Shown one piece after another: positions 37,522 through 45,708 of a DNA stretch of 64,000 bases. Numbering within the stretch: position 1 is the stretch's first letter; the number at the start of each line of letters is the position of its first letter. The stretch lies in contig NZ_RCHN01000033.1 in the NCBI RefSeq assembly GCF_003671495.1, positions 1 to 64,000 on the forward strand, given 5' to 3'. This DNA is from Ketobacter sp. GTDB taxonomy: Bacteria > Pseudomonadota > Gammaproteobacteria > Pseudomonadales > Ketobacteraceae. A program made the translations under genes and the position numbers. The notes under the pieces were generated by a model. That model saw only the letters and a list, made by a program, of their open reading frames with translations. It was not told where the DNA came from and ran no database searches.

Positions 37522-37614
37522 GGTGACTGCATTTGGGGTTGCCTAATTCAATGCAGGCAGGGCCTCTGTTGTGCCATACTGGTCGCCATTGATCCTTCCA
37601 AAGAGGGCGCTATT

Positions 37615-38058
37615 TTGGAATTCAAACCCACTGAACCGTTAATTCTGCAACTACAGAAAGTGATTCACTGGGCGGTACGCGCGCTGGCAGTTTTGATGGT
37701 GTTCGTGATCGTGATGGGCGTTATCGATGTGGGTTGGACTCTGTATCAGAAACTGATTAGCCCACCGATCTACATCCTTACCATTTCCGACATGCTGGCC
37801 ACCTTTGGGGCGTTTATGGCGGTGTTGATCGCTATCGAAATATTCATCAACATCACCATTTATCTCAGAGATGATGTCATCCATGTAAAAATTGTCATGG
37901 CGACCGCCCTCATGGCAATCGCCCGAAAAATAATCATTTTGGACATGGAAAAGCTGGAGCCCTCATATCTGTATGCCATAGGCGGCATCATGCTGGCCAC
38001 CAGCATTGGCTACTGGTTAATTCACAAATTACCTCGTGAAAACCACGAGGAAGAGTGA
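37615..38058 (+). CDS. PsiE-like membrane protein
   Basis: This 147-residue protein has four hydrophobic helices (VLMVFVIVMGVIDVGWTL, MLATFGAFMAVLIAIEIFI, VKIVMATALMAIARKIII, YAIGGIMLATSIGYWLI). It matches the phosphate-starvation-inducible E (PF06146) pattern, whose role is unknown. A conserved E/N/R set sits around IEIFINITIYLRDD. The start is TTG at 37615, preceded by AGAGGG; no better ATG fits the length. Convergent with the DUF2236 gene. Confidence 0.78.
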   Translation: MEFKPTEPLILQLQKVIHWAVRALAVLMVFVIVMGVIDVGWTLYQKLISPPIYILTISDMLATFGAFMAVLIAIEIFINITIYLRDDVIHVKIVMATALMAIARKIIILDMEKLEPSYLYAIGGIMLATSIGYWLIHKLPRENHEEE

Positions 38059-38066
38059 ACCGGACA

Positions 38067-38996
38067 TTACTGGCCGGTTGCAAAAACCTGCTCTCCCGTG
38101 AGGTGTTCTGCGTAGGCTTCCGGATGACGCCGCGAGTCCTGAATGGCACGCCAGGCCAGGGGAATATAACGCATCCGTTCCGGCACCAACGGGTAGAAGG
38201 TGCGCACTGACCAGGCAAACAGTTTGAACAGGCGCTGGTCGGTCTTGCTGTAACGGACGTTGAATTTGCGGCGGAAGTTCTGCGGCAGGGTGGCCACGGT
38301 GATTTTGTGCATACCCCAGCCCATGAGCGTCATCATCAGTTTGAACAGTGGCATGGGCAGCTTGCTCAATTCTTCAGGCCGCGGATAGCCGGCATAGAAC
38401 TTCGGGTCCATCAGGTCTTCCAGCACCGGCCCCCACTGCAAGCGCTCCTCGATGATGTAATCGAACTGCTTCCAGTAGGCGTCTTCCGTCTGGGGAATGT
38501 ATTTGTCCGGAATGCCCAGCAGGGCCCCCATACGCTTCCATTCACTGAACATCTCTGCCCGTTCCTCGCGGCTCACCGGTCGGCCGAAATATTCGTACAT
38601 CCGCAGGGTGGCATCAAAGCCGGTGATGTGTACCCAGGAATAGGCTTCCGGATCCAGGGCATGGTATTTGTTGCCGTGCTGGTCCACGCCTTTAATATGG
38701 CGGTGCAGCTCGCGCAGGCGATGGCCCATTTCGATGGCTTTCTCCGGCCGGGAATACACCACCGGCCACAGCAAACGAGTGGACTCTTTGGCCCGCCCCC
38801 AGGGATCGACCTTGTATTTTTTGTCTTTGGACACCGCCACATCGATGATCGGATGCGCGGACTGCAGCACAAAGGCCTGGGGCAGCATCAGGTGGAACAG
38901 GTAGGAACCAAAGTTGCGCCAGGTATTGGAGCCCGGGCCCAATGGTTGCAAATCGGGTTTATTTTGTTTTTGTTGTACGTTGGCCGCTTGCGTCAC
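38067..38996 (-). CDS. DUF2236 (MpaB/Lcp-like) oxygenase family protein
   Basis: The 309-residue protein belongs to the DUF2236 family, which includes latex-clearing protein Lcp and MpaB. Typical parts are FHLMLPQAFVLQSAHPIID, YSWVHITGFDATLRMYEYF and the helical core with SREERAEMFSEWKRMGALLGI. Lcp is a haem b dioxygenase; whether this member binds haem is not proven. A longer frame exists from 39059. The GTG at 38996 has GGAGG upstream and is preferred. A TetR gene lies upstream with a palindromic operator between them. Confidence 0.8.
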   Translation of the reverse strand: MTQAANVQQKQNKPDLQPLGPGSNTWRNFGSYLFHLMLPQAFVLQSAHPIIDVAVSKDKKYKVDPWGRAKESTRLLWPVVYSRPEKAIEMGHRLRELHRHIKGVDQHGNKYHALDPEAYSWVHITGFDATLRMYEYFGRPVSREERAEMFSEWKRMGALLGIPDKYIPQTEDAYWKQFDYIIEERLQWGPVLEDLMDPKFYAGYPRPEELSKLPMPLFKLMMTLMGWGMHKITVATLPQNFRRKFNVRYSKTDQRLFKLFAWSVRTFYPLVPERMRYIPLAWRAIQDSRRHPEAYAEHLTGEQVFATGQ

Positions 38997-39058
38997 GGTA
39001 TCCTCCAAAACGCCGAGTGAGACAACGTACAAAATATGTCCAGGAATCCCTAAAATCA

Positions 39059-39076
39059 AGTGACTAATCGGTCACT
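39059..39076 (-). promoter_or_regulatory. Candidate TetR operator
   Basis: AGTGAC (39059-39064) and GTCACT (39071-39076) flank TAATCG. TGAC-based palindromes of this length are typical of TetR sites. It lies between the tetR-family gene and the DUF2236 gene. Confidence 0.65.
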
Positions 39077-39162
39077 CTTTTGGTGAAAAAGGTCAAAAGC
39101 CACCGGCAAATCCTCCCGGTCCGTTTCAACCTTTCTCAAGAAAGCTGGAATATCGTTTAGAA

Positions 39163-39771
39163 TCAGGCGCTTAGCAAGGGGCGCAAGTACCCTTCTGTAA
39201 ACTCGCGCAGGCTTTCCTCATTGGATGGGTCAATGACCCCCCTGGGGCTCAGCATCAGAGATTGGGTCAGCCGCAGCAACATTTCCGACATCATGTTGGC
39301 GTCCCCTTCCCGGATATGGCCGATTTTCTGCGCCCGCACGATCTGGTTGGTCAGATACTGGCGGGAAAAGCTCATGATCACCTCGAAATCCGTGGTGAGA
39401 TAGGGCAGCACGTGATCCGGCTCGGTTTTCAACAGCCGTTGCAGCACTTCGTTGCCGTTCACCAGGCCTCCGAACTGCACAAAGGCCTCCAGCAAGGCAT
39501 CCAGGGCCGAGCTGGTCTCCTGTATGGCGTTTTCGATGATCACCAGATGGCGCTGCAGCTCGCGAAAAATGACCGCCTTGAACAGCTGGTCTTTCTCGCT
39601 GAAACGGCGATACAGGGTGGCGCGCCCCATGCCGGCCCGTTTCGCCACATCTTCCATGGTGGTGCGGCGTAATCCGTATTCAATGTACAGTGATCGTGCG
39701 CTATCCAGAATCCGTTGGTTGGTGCTGTCCTCGTCCTCTTTGAGGAAGGCTTTGGGTATCTCAAGATTCAC
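39163..39771 (-). CDS. TetR-family regulator
   Basis: A 202-residue repressor with an N-terminal helix-turn-helix at about residues 17-65: NQRILDSARSLYIEYGLRRT, MEDVAKRAGMGRATLYRRFSEKDQLFKAV. The C-terminal helical domain binds an unknown ligand. The AGTGAC/GTCACT palindrome about 90 bp downstream, just ahead of the DUF2236 gene, suggests that gene is its target. Confidence 0.9.
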   Translation of the reverse strand: MNLEIPKAFLKEDEDSTNQRILDSARSLYIEYGLRRTTMEDVAKRAGMGRATLYRRFSEKDQLFKAVIFRELQRHLVIIENAIQETSSALDALLEAFVQFGGLVNGNEVLQRLLKTEPDHVLPYLTTDFEVIMSFSRQYLTNQIVRAQKIGHIREGDANMMSEMLLRLTQSLMLSPRGVIDPSNEESLREFTEGYLRPLLSA

Positions 39772-39853
39772 GCTAATGGGTTCCTGTTAACTGTCGCTGG
39801 TTATTGTGGTTATATGCGCGGTGGTCCCTGACCCTCTCCCCTTTTCATACAGA

Positions 39854-40723
39854 TTAGTCAAAAATCACGGTTTTATTCCCGTGAATCACCACCCGGTCCT
39901 CCAGATGGTAACGCAAACCGCGAGCCAGGACGATTTTTTCAACATCTTTGCCCAACCTGACCAAATCGTCTTTGTTATGACGGTGGCTGATCCGCTCCAC
40001 ATCCTGCTCGATGATGGGGCCCTGATCCAGGTCCTGGGTCACATAGTGACAAGTGGCACCGATCAGTTTCACGCCCCGGTCGTAGGCCTGGTAGTACGGG
40101 TTGGCGCCAATGAACGATGGTAGAAAACTGTGATGAATGTTGATGACTCGTCCGCTGTAACGCTCACACACGGCGGCAGGCAGGATTTGCATGTAACGGG
40201 CCAGCACAATGGTGTCGGCGTCATACTGTTGTAACAAGGCGTCCACCTGGGTGAAATGTGGTGTCTTGTCGGCTTTGTCCACCGGAACGTGGTGGAACGG
40301 TATGCCATGCCATTCCACCATACCGCGCAGGTTATCGTGGTTGGCGATCACGGCGCTGATATCGCAATAAAGCTCACCACTGTGCCAGCGATACAGGATA
40401 TCCGCCAGGCAGTGGGAGGCGTGGCTGGCCAGGATGACGACTTTCTTGCGTTCACTGGAATCGTTGATAAACCAGCTCATTTTGAATTCGTCCGCCAGGG
40501 CGGCAAACCGCTGTTTGAATTCCCCGATGCTGACGCTGAGGGAGTCGGCGCGGATTTCATTGCGCATAAAGAACCAGCCCGGGTCGTCCGCCGATGCGCT
40601 GGCTTCGGAATGATAGCTGGCTTCTGTCAGCCAGCCCTGGTGCTCACTGACGAATTCACTCACTTTGGCAACGATGCCCACCCGATCCGGGCAACGAATG
40701 ACGAGACGATAGGTTTGTTGCAT
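39854..40723 (-). CDS. purU: Formyltetrahydrofolate deformylase
   Basis: PurU hydrolyses 10-formyl-tetrahydrofolate to formate and tetrahydrofolate, supplying formate to PurT and balancing one-carbon pools. The 289-residue protein has an N-terminal ACT domain (RLVIRCPDRVGIVAKVSEFV) and a formyl-transferase domain with VILASHASHCLADIL, LARYMQILP, the catalytic region VINIHHSFLPSFIGANPY, and HYVTQDLDQGPII. It begins 56 nt after the kinase/phosphatase stop and may be read through from it. Confidence 0.95.
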   Translation of the reverse strand: MQQTYRLVIRCPDRVGIVAKVSEFVSEHQGWLTEASYHSEASASADDPGWFFMRNEIRADSLSVSIGEFKQRFAALADEFKMSWFINDSSERKKVVILASHASHCLADILYRWHSGELYCDISAVIANHDNLRGMVEWHGIPFHHVPVDKADKTPHFTQVDALLQQYDADTIVLARYMQILPAAVCERYSGRVINIHHSFLPSFIGANPYYQAYDRGVKLIGATCHYVTQDLDQGPIIEQDVERISHRHNKDDLVRLGKDVEKIVLARGLRYHLEDRVVIHGNKTVIFD

Positions 40724-40779
40724 GACGATACCGATGTTTACAGGCTGGTGGCTCTAGGCGCGCCAGTATAAACGGATTC

Positions 40780-42513
40780 TCATTTCAGCCACAAACCCAG
40801 GGTCAGAAGATTGGTTACCAGTAATGTCAGCGCCGCCCAACGCCAGAACCGGGCCGGGTCCCGCTCCAGTAACGGCCGCTGCTCCACTTTCAGAAACGCC
40901 GGGTTCGGATGTTTCAGATCGTGCACCCACTCCGACAGGGAGTCATAGCGCAGCTCCGCATTGGTTTGCAGGGCTTTGCGCAGGGCACCATCCAGCCACA
41001 GCGGCACCATGGGGTTGCGCCGGTATGCGGGCGTGTATTTCAGGTCGAGGAATTCGGCGGCGGTACCGGCCTTTTGGAACGCTTCACCGAACGGGTGCTT
41101 GCCGGTGAGCAACTCATACAGCACCACCGCCAGGGAGAACTGATCACTGCGTTCCGAGCGTGGCCGTTGCAAGCGATATTCCGGCGCCGAATAATCCAGG
41201 GTGCCCAACGCGTGCTCCCGTTCAAAACTGGTGGCGATCTCATCCACCCCGGCCACATACACCGAGCCGAAGTCGATGATCACCGGATCGCCCCCTTTCA
41301 TAACGATATTGTCGGGCTTGATGTCCTGATGCAGGGTCTCACGGCGATGAAAGGCCCGCAGCCCCTGCACCAGTTTCTCTGCCAACCCCACCACCGCGGG
41401 CACGTCCAGGGTGTGCTGCTGTTGCAGCAACTTGGCCAGGGTCGGCCCTGGCAGGTCTTCTGTGAGATAGTATAAAAAGCGCCGGGACGGTCCGGCATCC
41501 ACCACCTTCACCACATAGGGGGAATCGATGCGGCGACCCACCCACTCCTCCATGATGAAGCGCTCAATGTAGGCCACGTTATCCACGTAGTTCACCGATG
41601 GGGTTTTCATCACCGCCACCTGCCCGCTGACCTCATGGCGAACCCGGTACAACTGACTGCGCTGGCTGGCGTGAATCTGTTCCAGCACACACCAGCCATC
41701 CAGCTTGAAGCCCACTTCCAACTCCGGGGGGAACGGCAATTGGCGCAGGGTCTGCAATACGTCTTCGTTGGTTTCCTGGCCCAATTGCTCCACCTGCACC
41801 AGTTGGCAGGTCAGGTTGTCGGTGCTCTGGTTATCCAGGGCCTGTTGCACCAGGGATTCCACCGCGGCCTGCAGGTTATCCCCCTGCGTCTGCAGAGTCT
41901 GCAGCAGATCCCGCGGGCTAAGAAATTCGTGCACCCCGTCGGTGGTCAACAGAAAGCGGTCCCCGGGCTCGATGTCCACCACTTTCAGGTCCACATCCAG
42001 GTTGAGATCAATGCCCAATGCCCGCGACAGGTAACTTTGCGAGGCCGAGATGCGGGCCGTATGGTCTCGCGTCATCTGCTCCAATGCGCCCTCACGCAGG
42101 CGCCAGACCCGGGAATCCCCCACATGAAAAATATAGGCGGAGCGGGATTTGAGGATGACGCAGCTGAAGGTGGTGACGTAGCCTTTTTCCGCCTCCAGGT
42201 AACGTTGCCCCTGGCCGAACAGCCAACGGTTCAACGCCGTCAGGACTTTGTGGGCAGACTGTTTGACACTCCAGGAATCCGGTGTGGAGTAATAGTCATT
42301 CACAAAACCGGTGATGGCGATTTCAGATGCCTCGCGGCCGGCTTCCGCCGCGCTCACGCCATCAGCGATGGCCACCACAATGCCCTTGCGGTTCAACAGA
42401 CTGCCATCGGGAATCTTGATGGCCATGCTGTCTTCATTCTGGGGTTTGACCCCGGCACTGCTGAACTGGGCCGCACTGACCCGTAGCTGCTGCTTGGTGT
42501 TTTCTATGGCCAT
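40780..42513 (-). CDS. Bifunctional protein-serine/threonine phosphatase and kinase
   Basis: Residues about 1-240 are a PP2C phosphatase (SAAQFSSAGVKPQNEDSMAI, VAIADGVSAAEAG, TTDGVHEFL). Residues about 260-530 are a Hanks-type kinase with AVMKTPS (ATP lysine), LHQDIKPDNIV (catalytic Asp; HQD replaces HRD) and IIDFGSVY. A C-terminal membrane helix (WAALTLLVTNLLTLGLWLK) tethers it. The same gene neighbours the nitrate-assimilation genes in Pseudomonas (PA1782 in my memory), so a role in nitrogen regulation is inferred. Co-directional with narK. Confidence 0.9.
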   Translation of the reverse strand: MAIENTKQQLRVSAAQFSSAGVKPQNEDSMAIKIPDGSLLNRKGIVVAIADGVSAAEAGREASEIAITGFVNDYYSTPDSWSVKQSAHKVLTALNRWLFGQGQRYLEAEKGYVTTFSCVILKSRSAYIFHVGDSRVWRLREGALEQMTRDHTARISASQSYLSRALGIDLNLDVDLKVVDIEPGDRFLLTTDGVHEFLSPRDLLQTLQTQGDNLQAAVESLVQQALDNQSTDNLTCQLVQVEQLGQETNEDVLQTLRQLPFPPELEVGFKLDGWCVLEQIHASQRSQLYRVRHEVSGQVAVMKTPSVNYVDNVAYIERFIMEEWVGRRIDSPYVVKVVDAGPSRRFLYYLTEDLPGPTLAKLLQQQHTLDVPAVVGLAEKLVQGLRAFHRRETLHQDIKPDNIVMKGGDPVIIDFGSVYVAGVDEIATSFEREHALGTLDYSAPEYRLQRPRSERSDQFSLAVVLYELLTGKHPFGEAFQKAGTAAEFLDLKYTPAYRRNPMVPLWLDGALRKALQTNAELRYDSLSEWVHDLKHPNPAFLKVEQRPLLERDPARFWRWAALTLLVTNLLTLGLWLK

Positions 42514-42561
42514 TGGCGATCGTTCACAATGCAGAGTTGATTAGGTCCGACGCTGATACAG

Positions 42562-42587
42562 CAGAGGCCACCGGATGGTGGCCTCTG
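42562..42587 (-). other. Strong hairpin between narK and the kinase/phosphatase gene
   Basis: CAGAGGCCAC (42562-42571) pairs perfectly with GTGGCCTCTG (42578-42587). An outer ACAGC/GCTGT pairing extends it. No T-run follows on either strand, so it may be an RNA processing or stability element that lowers kinase expression relative to narK. Confidence 0.5.
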
Positions 42588-42597
42588 TGCTGTTGGC

Positions 42598-44073
42598 TCA
42601 GCTTACTTCAATCAGCTGTACCGTGCCATCGGGCAACACTTCCGTCATGTGGCCCTCAGGCTCCTCCAGGAACTGCACCAGCACAAACACAGCGCCGGCA
42701 CAGGCCGCGATCACCATAAAGAAGGTGGACGCATCCACAAAGGACAACACGGTGAGGAACGTCACCGCGCCCACGTTCCCGTAGGCACCGGCCATGCCGG
42801 CAATCTGGCCGGTCATGCGGCGCTGCACCAGGGGCACCATGGCAAACACGGCACCTTCACCGGCCTGCACGAAGAAAGAACAACACATGGTGGCCACCAC
42901 CGCCACCCAGATCCACCAGCCGGCGTCGATCTGGCTCAGCACCAGGTAGCCCACCGCCAGGCCGGCAATCAGGATGCTCATGGTTTTCTTGCGGCCGAAC
43001 TTGTCACTGATCCAACCACCACCAGGTCGCGCCGCCAGGTTCATGAAGGCAAAGCCGGAGGCCAAAAGGCCCGCTTTCACCGCATCCAGGCCAAAGGTGT
43101 CCATGAAGAACAGGGGCAGCATGGAGACCACCGCCAGCTCAGAACCGAAGGTCACGAAGTAGGCCCAGTCCAACACCGCAACCTGCTTGAATTTGTATCC
43201 CTGTTGCGGGGATTCCGGCTGCGGATCGGTGAACAGGTGGCTGTTCACTTTGTAGATCTGCGTCACCTGGAACACAAACAGTACTGCCAGACCGATCCAC
43301 AATGCGGTGGCGGCACCGGCGGTCAACAGCTTCAGGTTATCCGGGCCCAGCTTCCAGGTCAGCACCGCCAGCGCAATGTACATGGGAACGTTCATGACCA
43401 GGTAAAAATAGAAATCCTTTTTGGAACTCACTTCCAGGCCGCCGGACTTTTTGGGCTTGAAGTAGGTGGAACCCTTGGGCGTATTGCGTGCCTTGAAATA
43501 AAAGAAAATACCGTACAGCAACGCAATCACGCCAGTGGATGCAATCGCATAGCGCCAGCCTTCCGGCCCACCGTATAACAGGGCGACCGTAGGCAGGGTC
43601 ATGGCCGCGGCGGCGGAACCAAAGTTACCCCAGCCACCGTAGACCCCTTCCGCCAGACCAACCTGCTTGGCGGGGAACCACTCACCCACCAGGCGGATAC
43701 CAATCACAAAACCGGCCCCGACAAAGCCCAGCAGGAAGCGGCTCAGGGCCAGCATTTCGTAGCTGGTGGAGGACGCAAACAGGAAGCACACAAATGAGGA
43801 GAGCACGAGCAAACCGCTGTACACATGGCGCGGACCGAACTTGTCCACCAGAATACCGATGATGATGCGGGCGGGGATGGTCAACGCCACGTTCAGAATC
43901 ATCAGGGCTTTGACCTGCTGCTGGCTCAGGTCGAAGGTTTCCTTAATGGCCGCCAGCAGAGGCGCATGGCTGAACCACACTACGAAGGTAATAAAGAAGG
44001 CGACCCAGGTCAGGTGCAATGTGCGAATACTGGGATTACTGAAATCCAGCAGATTCAATTTACCGCTATTCAT
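42598..44073 (-). CDS. nasA: NarK/NasA-family nitrate/nitrite transporter (MFS)
   Basis: This 491-residue transporter has about 12 membrane segments and the nitrate-porter signatures: [15 protein letters not shown], the arginine-containing [22 protein letters not shown] and [16 protein letters not shown] (nitrate signature). A second [10 protein letters not shown] segment matches the repeat half. The longer frame from 44139 is not used because the ATG at 44073 has GGAGAG upstream. A sigma-54 promoter (44107-44122) and an NtrC site lie upstream. First gene of a narK-type transporter / kinase unit. The symbol follows PAO1 use; narK is equally common. Confidence 0.93.
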   Translation of the reverse strand: MNSGKLNLLDFSNPSIRTLHLTWVAFFITFVVWFSHAPLLAAIKETFDLSQQQVKALMILNVALTIPARIIIGILVDKFGPRHVYSGLLVLSSFVCFLFASSTSYEMLALSRFLLGFVGAGFVIGIRLVGEWFPAKQVGLAEGVYGGWGNFGSAAAAMTLPTVALLYGGPEGWRYAIASTGVIALLYGIFFYFKARNTPKGSTYFKPKKSGGLEVSSKKDFYFYLVMNVPMYIALAVLTWKLGPDNLKLLTAGAATALWIGLAVLFVFQVTQIYKVNSHLFTDPQPESPQQGYKFKQVAVLDWAYFVTFGSELAVVSMLPLFFMDTFGLDAVKAGLLASGFAFMNLAARPGGGWISDKFGRKKTMSILIAGLAVGYLVLSQIDAGWWIWVAVVATMCCSFFVQAGEGAVFAMVPLVQRRMTGQIAGMAGAYGNVGAVTFLTVLSFVDASTFFMVIAACAGAVFVLVQFLEEPEGHMTEVLPDGTVQLIEVS

Positions 44074-44106
44074 CGGACTCTCCAGAAAAAATGACCTGCT
44101 CAACAT

Positions 44107-44122
44107 AGCAACCGGTATGCCA
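44107..44122 (-). promoter_or_regulatory. Sigma-54 promoter of the nitrate transporter gene
   Basis: The minus strand reads TGGCATACCGGTTGCT. GG and GC are exactly 10 bp apart and only one base departs from the TGGCAC consensus. Transcription would start near 44096, about 23 nt before the ATG. Confidence 0.88.
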
Positions 44123-44195
44123 TCACCAGAAAAGTGCACAAAAAAGCGAAATGGCTTCTATTTTGGATCTCAGTTGATCACAAACACGGCAAAAA

Positions 44196-44210
44196 GCACC
44201 TTTATGGTGC
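44196..44210. promoter_or_regulatory. NtrC-type binding site
   Basis: GCACCTTTATGGTGC is a perfect GCACC-N5-GGTGC palindrome, the NtrC consensus. It lies about 100 bp upstream of the transporter promoter and about 180 bp upstream of the nasB promoter. Extra half-sites occur at 44271 (TGCACC), 44314 (GGTGCA) and 44335 (TGCACC). Confidence 0.85.
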
Positions 44211-44361
44211 CATTAGAGACCAAAGCGGCGTCTTTATTGATCACACAAGCGAATGATCGAATCCATGTTTTGCACCTTTGATGCACACAAACCAATCCAA
44301 CCCAGACCATTAGGGTGCATTTTGCGGTTTGCCCTGCACCAGCTCCGTTAACCACCACCCC

Positions 44362-44377
44362 TGGCATAAGCCTTGCT
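44362..44377 (+). promoter_or_regulatory. Sigma-54 promoter of nasB-nasC
   Basis: TGGCATAAGCCTTGCT has GG at 44363-44364 and GC at 44375-44376 with 10 bp between. It matches consensus at all but one base. Predicted start near 44388, giving a leader of only about 30 nt. Confidence 0.9.
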
Positions 44378-44420
44378 AAATTCCCTGATATACAAGCAGA
44401 TTTTCATGAGGCACCACGCG

Positions 44421-45686
44421 GTGAAAACGGAAAGCAGTAAACCGAAGCTGGTATTTGTGGGCAACGGCATGGCCGGCACACGCACCCTGGAAGAGCTCCT
44501 GACTCTGACGCCGGACAAGTACGACATCAGCGTGATCGGCGAAGAGCATTTCGGCAATTACAACCGGATCATGCTCTCACCGGTGCTGGCCGGCGAAAAA
44601 ACCATTGAGAACATCATGCTCAACGATGACGAATGGTATCGCCGCAATAACGTCGTCTTTTATAAGGGCGAGCAGGCGGTGGCCATCGACCGGGTGAAAC
44701 GCCAGGTCACCACCAGGAACGGCAAGTGCATCCCCTACGATCGACTGGTGCTGGCCACCGGGTCGACCCCTTTCCGCATCCCCGTGCCCGGCAATGATCT
44801 GACCAACGTGCTCACCTTTCGCGACATCGACGACGTCAACAACATGCTGCAGCTGAGTCGCCATAAACAACATGCTGCCGTCATCGGTGGCGGCCTGCTG
44901 GGACTGGAAGCGGCCAACGGGTTACGCAAGCAGGGCATGGACGTCACTGTGGTTCACGCCTATGATGCCATCCTCAACCGCCAGCTGGACAAAACCGCGT
45001 CCCGGCTGCTGCAGGACACCCTGGAGCAGAAAGGCATCCGGTTTCTGATGAACGCCGCCACGGATTCGATCCAGGGCAACGCCGACAACGAGGTCTGTGG
45101 ACTGAACTTCAAGGACGGCAGACAGCTGGCGGTGGACATGGTGGTGATGGCCACCGGCGTCCAGCCCAATATCTCGCTGGCCAAATCCTGCGGCCTGCAA
45201 TGTGATCGCGGCATTCTGGTGAACGATGTCATGCAGAGCTTCGACCCGGCAATTTACGCCGTGGGTGAATGCGTTCAACATCGAGGGCAACTGTTTGGCC
45301 TGGTGGCCCCGGGCTACGACCAGGCACGGGTATGTGCCAACCACCTGGCGGAACTGGGTATTGCCCGCTACACCCAGAAAGCGCTGGCCACCCAGCTCAA
45401 GATCACCGGCATACAGGCGTTTTCGGCGGGCCAGTTTGATCATGTGCCCGACAGCGAAGAAATCACGTTTTTTGATGGGCAACTGGGTCATTACAAGAAG
45501 CTGGTTATCAAGGACAACCAGCTGGTGGGCGCGGTATTGTATGGCGACACCCAGGACGGCGGCTGGTTCTTCGAGCTGATCCAGCAACAAACGGATATCT
45601 CACCGATCCGTGACCAACTCATTTTCGGCAAGGACTTCTGTCAGTGGCCGGAACAGGCGACCGCCCCCCTGCCTGCTGCAGCCTGA
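44421..45686 (+). CDS. nasB: FAD-dependent reductase subunit of assimilatory nitrate reductase
   Basis: This 421-residue protein corresponds to the NirB-type FAD/NAD(P)H module without the sirohaem part: VFVGNGMAGTRTLEEL (FAD), VLATGSTPFRIPVPG, AVIGGGLLGLEAANGL (NAD(P)H) and YAVGECVQHRG. It should pass electrons from NAD(P)H to the catalytic subunit encoded next. The GTG at 44421 has GAGG upstream and gives KTESSKPKLVFVGNG; an ATG at 44406 and a TTG at 44373 also fit, but the latter lies within the promoter. nasC starts 22 nt after its stop. Confidence 0.85.
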   Translation: MKTESSKPKLVFVGNGMAGTRTLEELLTLTPDKYDISVIGEEHFGNYNRIMLSPVLAGEKTIENIMLNDDEWYRRNNVVFYKGEQAVAIDRVKRQVTTRNGKCIPYDRLVLATGSTPFRIPVPGNDLTNVLTFRDIDDVNNMLQLSRHKQHAAVIGGGLLGLEAANGLRKQGMDVTVVHAYDAILNRQLDKTASRLLQDTLEQKGIRFLMNAATDSIQGNADNEVCGLNFKDGRQLAVDMVVMATGVQPNISLAKSCGLQCDRGILVNDVMQSFDPAIYAVGECVQHRGQLFGLVAPGYDQARVCANHLAELGIARYTQKALATQLKITGIQAFSAGQFDHVPDSEEITFFDGQLGHYKKLVIKDNQLVGAVLYGDTQDGGWFFELIQQQTDISPIRDQLIFGKDFCQWPEQATAPLPAAA

Positions 45687-45708
45687 CAGAATCACAGGGC
45701 GTAAGAAC

